A DNA stretch of 64,000 nt from Calliphora vicina (taxonomy: Eukaryota; Arthropoda; Insecta; Diptera; Calliphoridae). The translations under genes were made by a program, and so were the position numbers. The notes under the pieces are model-generated. The model did not search any database and was not told the origin of the DNA. It was given only the letters and a program-made list of their open reading frames with translations. The DNA lies in the NCBI RefSeq assembly GCF_958450345.1, contig NC_088784.1, positions 72,627,747-72,691,746 on the forward strand, written 5' to 3'. Of the stretch, positions 1 through 10,700 are shown one piece after another (positions within the stretch are counted from its first letter, which is position 1; every line of letters starts with the position of its first letter).

Positions 1-381
1 GACCTTGACCGGGGAAGGGAGTGCCTTCGGGCACCGAATCGAAGAAGGTCTTGGTCTTCATGCTCCTGCTGCCATCTTCATTGACGGTAGTGTAAACCTC
101 TTCATAACCACCCTCAATGGCACGAGTCAACATGGTAGTTCTCTCATCAATGCGAATCTCCTTATTCATACGGGACTGTATGACCTTTTTGTTGGCCTGT
201 TCCTTTTTCATATCCTCCTCGCTGACGGGCTTGGGATCCCAGAAAGTTCTGGTCGAGGTCTTAATGCCGCCATTGGGCTGAGGAGCGGTAGTTACCATTT
301 CATAACCACCATCGATGACACGGTATTGAGTGCTGGCACCGGTCTTGGGGTCATACTCAATTTTACCATCCTCAATATCGG
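1..381 (-). CDS. Internal exon of an unidentified gene, open at the window edge
   Basis: The minus strand is open for 126 codons from a good splice acceptor (ttgacttcag, then CC GAT) to the window edge. The exon therefore begins with the last two bases of a codon. The product is hydrophilic and contains two copies of a 33-residue repeat, at about residues 19-51 (starting YRVIDGGYEMV, ending FWDPKP) and 85-117 (starting TRAIEGGYEEV, ending FFDSVP), spaced 66 residues apart. Codon use is much more GC-rich than the surroundings, as expected for a real exon. I do not recognise the protein. It lies 3' of glycogenin on the same strand. Its acceptor phase does not fit the phase-0 junctions of glycogenin, so it is probably a separate gene. 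The plus-strand reading of the same DNA is a shadow. Confidence 0.75.
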
Positions 382-706
382 CTGAAGTCAAAAGTTCTAC
401 TCATGGACAAACATGTCAAGAGGAGAGCGCAGGTGTAAATGTATCAAAATAAGTGTAGAGTGTGGATTGGTGTGGTGTATAGATTTGAGATAAGTGAAAA
501 AAAGATTGTGTTTAGAATATTTTATGGTTTTCAAAGGTGTGGTATATTTTTGTATTCAAGCTGTTATTGGGGTTAGACAAAAGCTTTAGCTTAAATTAGT
601 TAAATATAATTTTACCAACTACTCAACTTCTGACTACTTATGTATAATTATGTATAATATTAATGGAAAACTCAACAAGAAAGAAAAATCTTTTTCAAAA
701 AACTAA

Positions 707-992
707 TTATTGTACTTTTAAACTTCTACTGGTTGCGGTATTATTTCTATTTCCTGATGTCCATACTTGATCGATATCATTGGCATCAGACAACTGTAGT
801 GCCTGAGCACCTTCAGTAATTGTTATTTTAATTTTCGCGACATTCTTTGTTTCGTTGTGCCAGATTTGCGAGAAATCTGTTGTGATTTCGTTGTCTCAAC
901 ATTGGCTATAATTGTAGTTTTCGTTGTGATAGATTGTGTTCTTTCAGGAACATTTAGCGTTATAGTGTTATTATTGTTATTTGAAAAGCCAT
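707..992 (-). other. Candidate minus-strand exon or decayed coding segment
   Basis: A very strong splice acceptor lies here: about 50 bases almost all pyrimidine on the minus strand (996-1045) ending in catttcag. After it one frame is open to a TAA at 823-825 and gives a Ser/Thr/Asn-rich stretch ending in KQRMSRKLK. A second frame overlaps it from about 893 to a TAA at 707-709 and reads more like ordinary protein (KNVAKIKITITEGAQALQLS, then DANDIDQVW). The two frames could be one gene joined by a small intron or broken by a frameshift. No family is recognised. It could be an upstream exon of the gene at 1-381, but no donor in the required phase was found. Confidence 0.3.
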
Positions 993-1039
993 CTGAAATG
1001 TTGATGGGAATAAGAAAAAAAAAGATAGAAAATAGAAAA

Positions 1040-1340
1040 GAAATATTAAGGTTAGTTTGGTAAACAATTAGTCTTATAAACAAGTTAAAAGCTGTAGAGT
1101 TTGTGGGATATTATTATCAAATGATGGGTTTGATGTGGTAAATAAAGAAAATGATGTATGAACTAGAGCAAAAGTAAAGATTCTAAAGTGAAAAGGTGAC
1201 AAAATAAAATCATGGATTCAATAATATTCTAGAAACTTAATATGTTTTAAATATAAAAAATAAATAAATCATAGTATTTCCAAATCAAATAATTTGTTAT
1301 ATTTCAGAGTTCTTAATCCAATTTTAATAATTCTGGTCAT
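1040..1340. other. AT-rich DNA, no feature seen
   Basis: About 300 bases of AT-rich sequence in which no coding region, terminal inverted repeat or tandem repeat is visible. Confidence 0.5.
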
Positions 1341-1349
1341 AGATAAATA

Positions 1350-1537
1350 CGCATAGATTGGAAACTCTCCTGCCAAAAACCTAACTCAGTTGTCAAAACC
1401 TAAGTGGTGAGAATGTATTTGTAAAAAAACTATGTGAAAACAAAAACAGTATGTGTGATTTATTTGATTATTCTCACCATTTAGGTTTTTGATAACTGAG
1501 TTAGGTCTTTGAAATGAGAGTTTCCGATGTATGTAAA
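1350..1537. mobile_element. Palindromic MITE-like element
   Basis: Two arms of about 60 bases are inverted copies of each other. The left arm carries ggaaactctc, cctaactcag and ggtgagaat; the right arm carries attctcacc, ctgagttagg and gagagtttcc. They are separated by about 50 bases. There is no coding capacity. Single-arm relatives occur at about 16215-16275, 18640-18705 and 19415-19470, so this is a dispersed non-autonomous family. The target duplication is not clear. Confidence 0.65.
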
Positions 1538-1632
1538 TTTCTTTATGGTTCTACTGATAAAACTAATCAATTTGTTGATAACCCTTTCGACCCCAGCTTC
1601 CACATTTTCGAGTAGCACTTTAGAATGGCTGA

Positions 1633-1798
1633 ATATTAGGCTGGCCCCGTTTGTATGAAGGAAACCCAAGGTTTCCATGTTATTAACTAAAATAAGAAGA
1701 CCATTTCTCAACATTTTCTGAGCTGGATCAAAGAATAAATGGTCCTGTTTAAGGTTTTTATGATTATTTTCATTATTTCTCGCAAAGGAAACTTATGT
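1633..1798 (+). repeat. Dispersed repeat beginning ttaggctggcccc
   Basis: This copy belongs to a family seen six times in the window. It begins near ttaggytggcccc and ends near tctcgcaaaggaaac. Relatives are at about 5531-5930 (+), 8150-8460 (-), 42594-42795 (+), 47325-47525 (-) and 57180-57250 (-, partial). No open frame is conserved between copies. The copy abuts a truncated mariner directly, so it may mark the point where that mariner lost its 5' end. Confidence 0.6.
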
Positions 1799-3045
1799 CC
1801 CCACAAAGCGTCATATGAGGGAAGTTTCGCTTTACATCTTTAATTTGCATAAAACTGCCGATGAAGCACATAGATTGCTCACCAAAACTTATGGTGAAAG
1901 TGTTTCATCGGTATCATCGTGCTAGAGATGGTTTGTTTGGTTCTGAAGTGGTGATTTTAACACGGAGAAAAAAGATCTCCCAGGCTAGCGAAAAAAGTTT
2001 GAAGGCCAAGAATTGGAGGCATTACTCCATGAAGGTTGTTGTCCAACTCAACAAGAGCTTGCAAAATCATTGGGAGCTACTCAATCAGCAATTTCAAAAC
2101 GTTTGCAAGCAACAGGATTCATCCTAAAGCAGGGAAATTGGGTGTCGTACGAATTGAATTTGAGAGAATTTGAAAGACGATTTTTCATGTTCGAAATACT
2201 ACTTAAACGATATAAAAGAAAATCAGTTTTTCACATTATTACTTGCGATCATAATTGAAGGCATTACTCCATGAAGATTGTTGTCAAACTCAACAAGAGC
2301 TTGCAAAAGCTTTGGGAGCTACACAAGCTGAAATTTCAAATCGTTTGTGAGCACTAGGATTCATTCTAAAGCAGGGAAATTGGGTACCATACGAATTGAA
2401 TTTGAGAGAACTTGAAATACATGACCTTTGCATGTCCGAAATACTGTTTCAACGCTATAAAATGAAATCAATTTTGCACCGATCCTTACTTGCGATGAAA
2501 AATGGATCCATTACGATATTCTGAACCAAATATCCATGGCGCTAAGGCAATGCTCTGTATTTTGTGGGGCCAAATCTGTCCAGAACATCACAGGGAACCT
2601 TTACCGAACGCAAATGATTCGTTAGAAGCGAGCAAGGACCGAAAAACGGCCAGAATATGCGGCCAGACATGAAACCGTAATATTCCGCCATGACAACGCT
2701 CGGCCACACGTTGCAATACCTGCTAAAAACTATTAAGAATGAAATGGTTAGGAAGTTTTGCCTCACCCGCTTTATAGTCCAGACCTTGGCCCTTCCGACT
2801 ATTACTTGTTTCGGTCGATGCAGAACGCTCTCTCTGGGATCCGATTGTGGATCGATTCGTTCTGGTTCTCAAAATATGATCAATTCTTTTGGCTCGGAAT
2901 CCATATGTTGCCAGAAAGATGGGAAATTGTCATAGCTAACAATGGCCAATAATTTGAATAAATTGTTACTGTACAAATGTTTCAAAATAAAAGCAAAAAA
3001 TTTAAAAAAATCATGCATTTTTAATTCAGACGCGCAATAGTTGGA
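1799..3045 (+). pseudogene. Mariner transposase pseudogene with an internal partial duplication
   Basis: This is a relic of a DD34D mariner. Translated pieces show the N-terminal helix-turn-helix region (EALLHEGCCPTQQELAKSLG), the second catalytic block (HDNARPHVA) and the third (YSPDLGPSDYYLF). The 5' TIR is missing. From about 2256 the sequence restarts at the same point as 2010 (ggaggcattactccatgaag), so the helix-turn-helix region is present twice in tandem. This suggests recombination between two copies or a template switch. The 3' end near 3040 resembles a worn TIR. Frameshifts and stops leave it inactive. Confidence 0.85.
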
Positions 3046-4596
3046 ACATCCACAACATTTTTATGGCGCCAGCTTACTTAATATTTATTTGGTATATTAG
3101 AGTCTGAAAAAAATAAAGTTTCAAGAACTTTTCTTCATTCCCATGAAATATCCATTGCTCTCGAAGGGAAAATTGCTATTGTTATATTTCCATGAACTTT
3201 TCATTCACAATAGTTCATATTGTTCGTAACAGCTGTTTATTGATTACAAAATTTCATCTAAAAATTCGGAATTTTTCACGTGAATAAAGTTGATGAACGA
3301 AAAATGGGAAAGGTGTCATGTGAAATATTGATTCGCGATAGATGTGAATATCTAAAATACTTTTTTAATAAAATAATTTAATAACAGGAATACTTAAATA
3401 ATAAACTTAAATTATTAAACATTCATTGCTTTCTTTTACTATTGGCATTTAAAGATTTTAGCTAGAATTACAAATGAAATGTAATAACATTTCTTCTTTA
3501 AAATCTAAACAAAAACCTGTAAATTAAATTAATATTGGAACTCAACAATTAAAATCACCCCGTCCTGTAAAAGAAAAAGCAACTCTGTTGCCAAACACAA
3601 GACATAAACATGACAATTTACACTTACATAGAGATGTAACACTCTAGCAATAACACTAAACGGAAAGAAAAATACATTTAATAAATAAAAATATAATTAA
3701 ATAAGTTAATAAATAAAAATAAAAGAAATAAAAATGCTTTAAAAGATTTGAAAATTTTATTATTCAATTTAAATAAAAAAAGTTTTAAAATAACAATTTT
3801 TTGCTGGTGTTTAATGGGTTTTTTATAAATTAAAACTGAAATTATAGAAAAATAAATGTAATTTAATGAAAATAGAGGGAGTGAGAGTGGTGGAAAGGAT
3901 GACAGATTTTTACAAAACACACACACAGATACAAATACATACTATTATTATCCCCTCAATTTATTTACTCATGTAACAATTTGGTGTTTACACATGAATT
4001 TGTCTTGTGTGGACAGGAACATAACACTGACAAGAAGTGTCCAAACATGATATATTCATGTGTGTCTTCAAGAAATTGTTAGCTGAAAGCATAAATTGCT
4101 TGCTAGTCAAAATGAGGGGTTTATACACATAAATGTAAAGATTTTTCAAAAAAAAAATTTTTAAAAATGTGATTTATTTAATAAATTTTAAGTGTTTTTT
4201 TTATTATATAAAAAATTGTTAATTGCTTAAAAGATGCTAAACAAGATTCTATGTAAAACTTATGGCTGATATTTATGGTATTTTAAACAATATATTTTTG
4301 GTTAAACTAAAGTTTTTTGAAAATTTTAGTTGTGTCAAAAATTTTGTTTAAATTAAATACAATAAATATAAGTATTTTTTTACTTTTTTTTCTTATAAAA
4401 AAAGTGTGTGTTTTGTCTGCTAATGTTTTTTTAAGGAGTGCTTTTATAAAGTTTTTTTTTTAGTTTTGTTTTTTTTTATAAAATGACACTACATTTAAAA
4501 AATGTATGAAAATTTATGTTTTGCTTGTATTTAATGTTTATGATAATGATGAAAAGTGATTTATTATGTGGTGTTTAGATTTTTTTGTTTGTGATT
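3046..4596. other. AT-rich region downstream of glycogenin
   Basis: About 1.5 kb of AT-rich DNA. A minus-strand AATAAA at 4560-4565, about 32 bases beyond the glycogenin stop, is a plausible poly(A) signal. Short homopolymer runs are common. No other gene, TIR or tandem repeat is seen. Confidence 0.45.
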
Positions 4597-4797
4597 TTAA
4601 GAGCTACCCGTCTTATCTGGTTTTGTTTCTAGAGTGTGTGTGATCTTTTTCCAGATGTTGTCAAATGCATCACGGCCAGCATAGTCAACTTGACCGGATT
4701 CCCAGCATTGGCGACGCATCATTTGTTCGTATTCATCCTGTTCGGGACTGCGTGGCTCACCCAAACGCAAATGAGACAAGGCACCAGCCAAACCAGC
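4597..4797 (-). CDS. Glycogenin: Glycogenin last coding exon, synthase-binding tail
   Basis: The acceptor is tttttgtag followed by GCT GGT TTG GCT in phase 0, and the exon runs to TAA, encoding 66 residues. It starts AGLAGALSHLRLGEPRSPEQ and contains WESGQVDYAGRDAFDNIWKK, the conserved helix by which glycogenins bind glycogen synthase. The final residues, TKPDKTGSS, are a short extension past the usual animal end. Confidence 0.93.
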   Translation of the reverse strand, partial: AGLAGALSHLRLGEPRSPEQDEYEQMMRRQCWESGQVDYAGRDAFDNIWKKITHTLETKPDKTGSS

Positions 4798-7700
4798 CTA
4801 CAAAAATTAAAAAAAAAGAAAGTAATACCAAGTTTTAATAATAAATAACAAAAAAAATATATTGAAATCAACAAATTCCAAATCCAATTAAATGCAACAT
4901 TTAACATAAACACCCTTCCATTAGGAGCAAATATATTTATATAATAATTAGTATTAGTATTGAGTTCTGAGTACGAGGAAAGTAAAACCAAAATGTTCAG
5001 ATTACCTTAAGGAAGATTACTATAAGTATTTATGTAGAAATATTTATTTATTTATGTACGTTTCTAATTCAAGAAAAAAAAATAATAAGATTTAATCAAA
5101 ATGTTTCTATGTAAAAAAAATACGAAATGTATGAGACAGACGACTTCACAAAAGGCATGCCACAAAATGCAAAATAATAGAATAGATTCCAAATAGTAAC
5201 TCTATGATGTGATGATGATGATAATGTTTCTTCTGTCCCGCCACATCCAAAATAACAATAACCCACAAAATGTACTATGGAGAAAACGTTAACGTTATAT
5301 TACACAACGTTTTACTATATACATATGTACTTAGTAGTAAAATGATGATAATGAAGAAATATAAACAAAAACATGTACGACGTTATGAAGTCTAAATATG
5401 GTGTATTTAAGGATATATCTTGATACTAAATACTGGATGCATTTCTAAACATTTAAGTATAATAACTCCCATCACAATATCACAATGGTTTACAAGTATG
5501 TTGTATGTAAAGAGTTGAATGTATGTTTATTAGGTTGGCCCCGATTAATTCCAGGACAAATAAGGTGTCATTGTTCCCAACTGAAATTAATGTTTAGCTT
5601 GCTCGAGGAGACCATGTTCCTGGCATCAGTATTTGGTGATCTGGATCAAAGGATAAAAAAGTCCTTTGCTATTATGATTTTTTTCACATATTTCGCAAAG
5701 CAAACTTTCAATGCTATATCTGAATTCTTGTGATAGTCCCAAAATATTCAATGTTTCGTAATTTTTGACAAACATTTATTTTTTTTTAAAAAAAATTTAA
5801 CAAATTTTTTTCAGTTTTTCGAAATTCAATCATTCGAAACGTATATTCTTCTCTGATCTGATGTTAGCTTATGTTCAAGCAATCACAATATGGATATCAA
5901 AAAAATGCGTAGTTTCATAAGCTCTCCATTGGTGTATAACATTTTACAAACACTTTCTAGTTCAGTTCTAGTTTAGTTCTAGTTCAGTTCTATTTCAGTT
6001 CTAGTTCAGTTCTAGTTTAGTTCTAGTTCAGTTCTAGTTCAGTTCTAGTTCAGTTCTAGTTCAGTTCTAGTTCAGTTCTAGTTCAGTTCTAGTTTAGTTC
6101 TAGTTCAGTTCTAGTTCAGTTCTAGTTCAGTTCTAGTTCAGTTCTAGTTCAGTTCTAGTTCAGTTCTAGTTCAGTTCTAGTTCAGTTCTAGTTCAGTTCT
6201 AGTTCAGTTCTAGTTCTAGTTCAGTTCTAGTTCAGTTCTAGTTCAGTTCTAGTTCAGTTCTAGTTCAGTTCTAGTTCAGTTCTAGTTCAGTTCTAGTTCA
6301 GTTCTAGTTCAGTTCTAGTTCAGTTCTAGTTCAGTTCTAGTTCAGTTCTAGTTCAGTTCTAGTTCAGTTCTAGTTCAGTTCTAGTTCAGTTCTAGTTCAG
6401 TTCTAGTTCAGTTCTAGTTCAGTTCTAGTTCAGTTCTAGTTCAGTTCTAGTTCAGTTCTAGTTCAGTTCTAGTTCAGTTCTAGTTCAGTTCTAGTTCAGT
6501 TCTAGTTCAGTTCTAGTTCAGTTCTAGTTCAGTTCTAGTTCAGTTCTAGTTCTAGTTCAGTTCTAGTTCTAGTTCAGTTCTAGTTCTAGTTCAGTTCTAG
6601 TTCAGTTCTAGTTCAGTTCTAGTTCAGTTCTAGTTCAGTTCTAGTTCAGTTCTAGTTCAGTTCTAGTTCAGTTCTAGTTCAGTTCTAGTTCAGTTCTAGT
6701 TCAGTTCTAGTTCAGTTCTAGTTCAGTTCTAGTTCAGTTCTAGTTCAGTTCTAGTTCAGTTCTAGTTCAGTTCTAGTTCAGTTCTAGTTCAGTTCTAGTT
6801 CAGTTCTAGTTCAGTTCTAGTTCAGTTCTAGTTCAGTTCTAGTTCAGTTCTAGTTCAGTTCTAGTTCAGTTCTAGTTCAGTTCTAGTTCAGTTCTAGTTC
6901 AGTTCTAGTTCAGTTCTAGTTCAGTTCTAGTTCAGTTCTAGTTCAGTTCTAGTTCAGTTCTAGTTCAGTTCTAGTTCAGTTCTAGTTCAGTTCTAGTTCA
7001 GTTCTAGTTCAGTTCTAGTTCAGTTCTAGTTCAGTTCTAGTTCAGTTCTAGTTCAGTTCTAGTTCAGTTCTAGTTCTAGTTCAGTTCTAGTTCAGTTCTA
7101 GTTCAGTTCTAGTTCAGTTCTAGTTCAGTTCTAGTTCAGTTCTAGTTCAGTTCTAGTTCAGTTCTAGTTCAGTTCTAGTTCAGTTCTAGTTCACTTCTAG
7201 TTCAGTTCTAGTTCAGTTCTAGTTCAGTTCTAGTTCAGTTCTAGTTCAGTTCTAGTTCAGTTCTAGTTCAGTTCTAGTTCAGTTCTAGTTCAGTTCTAGT
7301 TCAGTTCTAGTTCAGTTCTAGTTCAGTTCTAGTTCAGTTCTAGTTCAGTTCTAGTTCAGTTCTAGTTCAGTTCTAGTTCAGTTCTAGTTCAGTTCTAGTT
7401 CAGTTCTAGTTCAGTTCTAGTTCAGTTCTAGTTCAGTTCTAGTTCAGTTCTAGTTCAGTTCTAGTTCAGTTCTAGTTCAGTTCTAGTTCAGTTCTAGTTC
7501 AGTTCTAGTTCAGTTCTAGTTCAGTTCTAGTTCAGTTCTAGTTCAGTTCTAGTTCTAGTTCAGTTCTAGTTCAGTTCTAGTTCAGTTCTAGTTCAGTTCT
7601 AGTTCAGTTCTAGTTCAGTTCTAGTTCAGTTCTAGTTCAGTTCTAGTTCTAGTTCAGTTCTAGTTCAGTTCTACATCATTTCCAATTGAATTTCAGAAAT

Positions 7701-10700
7701 TTCCAAGTATATTTCAGAATTTTCTTATTGAATTTCAGAAATTTCTAATTGTATTTCAGAAACTTCCATTTGTATTTCACAAATTTCAAATGTATTTCAG
7801 AATTTTCGAATTGTATTTCAGAAATTTCCAAATGTATTTCAGAAATTTCCATTTCAGAAAATTCTAATAGCAATACAAATGTCAATTTTGTAATTCTGAA
7901 ATACAATTAGGAACTCTTTTTAAGTATAAATTAAAAAGTCTGAAATACAAATAGAAATTTCTGAAATCCAAATGGAAACTTCTGAAATATATTTGCAATA
8001 TTCTGAAATATATTTAGAAATTTCTTGGAAAAATCTGAAATATAAATGGAAAATTCTGAAATTTAATTGGAAATGTCTAAAATACAATTAGAAACTTCTG
8101 AAATACAATTGGAAATAGTGTAGTTCAGTTCTTTTTATCAGAAAAAATTTTTGGTAAAAAATAAGTCAAAACATCGAGGGTTACGTTTTCGGAAAGTTGA
8201 TTTCAACAGACAGACCTAAACATTTTGCAAATAATTACAAAAAGTTCAAATTTTTTTTAGATAAGTCAATGGCGCATTCAACATTCACATGATACCAATA
8301 TTTCTTATGTTTCCTTTGCGAGAAATATACAAAAAAAAACTTAAAAAAGGACATTTTTATCCTTGAATTCAGCTCACCATACAGTTGAAACAATTTGAGA
8401 AACTGTATTTTAGAATAAATTAAACTTTTACTTTAGTTGGGAACTTCAACAACTTATTTTTATATATTTAAATATGAAATATCTTTATATGTATTGTATA
8501 TATTTATGCTTTTATGTGTAGTATTCCATATATGTTAAGGACATCATCAAAATAAATAACGTTGATATATCGATACATTTGTTTAAACATCACTATTTAG
8601 GTGCACAGGTTTGTTTAACTTAATGTTTGGTTACCTCTTCTAATTTTTCATCATTTTGTTCACGTGTTTGTTTCACATTAGCAAGGGAGCCAGTGTTTTT
8701 ATGTTTTTGCTCTTGAATTTTATTGCTTTCAATACTACTACTTCTGGTGGTATTATCGATTGTATTATGACTAGAATTATTATATTCCATCTCATAGTGA
8801 TGTGTTTCTGTTTTTGTTAATTCTTGCTTTCGGTTATCGTTTTCTTTGTCATCACTATTTGGAGATGTTACTAAATCGATTTCACAACTACTCCTGCTAG
8901 TTGTTGTACTTTGTTCCTCTTTAGCCTCATGCTGCCTATCAAAGTCTAAATGTGTTTCTGTCTCTTGTTGAAAATCTCTATTGAAATCTTCTTCATGATG
9001 ATGGTGTTGATGATGATGCTGTGACTGTGACTGTTCCATTTCATCCTGTTTACCTTGATCTACTTCCCATTTATTTTCTTCATAATAATTTTCATTGCCA
9101 TTTGCAGCATCTGGCTGAGTTTGTGTGGCGCCTCCATTACTAGCTATATCCGCGTTTGTTTCCTGTTTGCTATAGTAATCTTCCCAAGGATCATGAAATT
9201 CGATTTGTTTATTAGTATATAGTTCTTGATAAGCTTGGTATTGTAAATTATATTGCAAATTTGTGGCATGTTGATGTTGTTGCTCAAAGTGCTGTTGCCG
9301 TTGCATGTTGTCATAGTTACTTTTCCATGCCATTATGTTGGGTAATGAATATCTCTATTGATTGATGGTTTGTTTTTTTTTTTTGATTTTTAATTTTATT
9401 TTGCATTTTTTTACATTTATTTAACAGATTATATTTATTGGAAAAGTGTTTTTTTTATTATTATTTATTAAGGATTTTTAAGCGAAATGTAAAATGATAG
9501 AGAGAAAAAAAAATATAACGAAAATTTATTAATTAGAAACAAAATGTTGATGAAATGAAAGAAAAAAAATAAAGAAGAGAATTTATAAGTACAAATAAAA
9601 ACGATAATGGTAAAATCAAAGTTATACTTTGGTTAAAATATTGAAAACTTGAAAATTGGCCGACCTAGTTATACCAATAATGATAGAATAGATAAATATT
9701 TGTTAAATGAAATCTTAATTTTGTCATCTCTAAATAAATAATCAGAAATCTACCATCTTTACCACAAATATTTTTTAATTATTTGCCTGATTAGACAGGA
9801 TTACAAAAATTTTGAAGCAAAATAAAAACAAGTAACAAGAATCATTGGACCATGGCATATTCTTTTTATGGAAATAAGTCAATACATAAAACAAAAATAG
9901 TTGCGGTCTTATACATATTTGTTTAAGCGCCAATTCGAAGCGACACCCAGGAATGATTTGAACTCATTTCAATATTTTGAACACAAATATTTGTGTTCTC
10001 AAACTATATGTATATGGACTCACAAAGAAACTATTTATTAAATTTCAGACTTAGTTTTACATTTGCCGGAAAATTTTATCAGGAAATTATTTATAAGCTT
10101 TCTTCTTAAAGTTACTTTCAGTACAAATAAAACGGATTTGTTGTGGTTTGTTTTGAATTGAATGAATTATTCGGTTATATCCATAGAGTTGTTCGATACT
10201 AGCAACAGAAAGTCAGTTGACACAGAAGAATTAGGATCTAAATAACCGACTTTTCGTCACACCAACTAAAATTCTTCAGTAGCAAGAGCAAATTTAGGTC
10301 ATTTAGACTGAAGCATTTGATTAGCAATACATTTGGTTATCACAACTAAAACAATTTACTTTGGGTGACAAAAACAGACAAATGTTTATTTAAAACAGAA
10401 AATTATTGGGTGTATGACTTAAAAATGTGGGATTTACAATAGATGGCGTATCTTTTGAATTTATTTGTCATTTTGAAGGGTACATATCTGTCCATTATTC
10501 TCACTTAGTTATTGAACATTATTGAAAAAAAAATTTGTTTTTTGTTTTGCTTCGAAAATGTCGAATTTTGTACCAACGAATCGTCGAAAAGTGCAGCTGA
10601 AGCAACCTAATTGCTCACCAAAGCTTATGTAAAATCTTTTCCATCGCTTTTAATATGCGAGAAATTGTTTGTTCGATTCAGAAGTGGTGATTTTGACACG

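Noticed and set aside
5..385. Plus-strand open frame of 126 codons at the window start
   Set aside because: It is the antisense shadow of the minus-strand exon, which has better composition, a splice acceptor and an internal protein repeat.
5955..7673. Telomeric or centromeric repeat
   Set aside because: The 11-bp unit is not a known telomere repeat, and it lies in a gene intron flanked by ordinary sequence.
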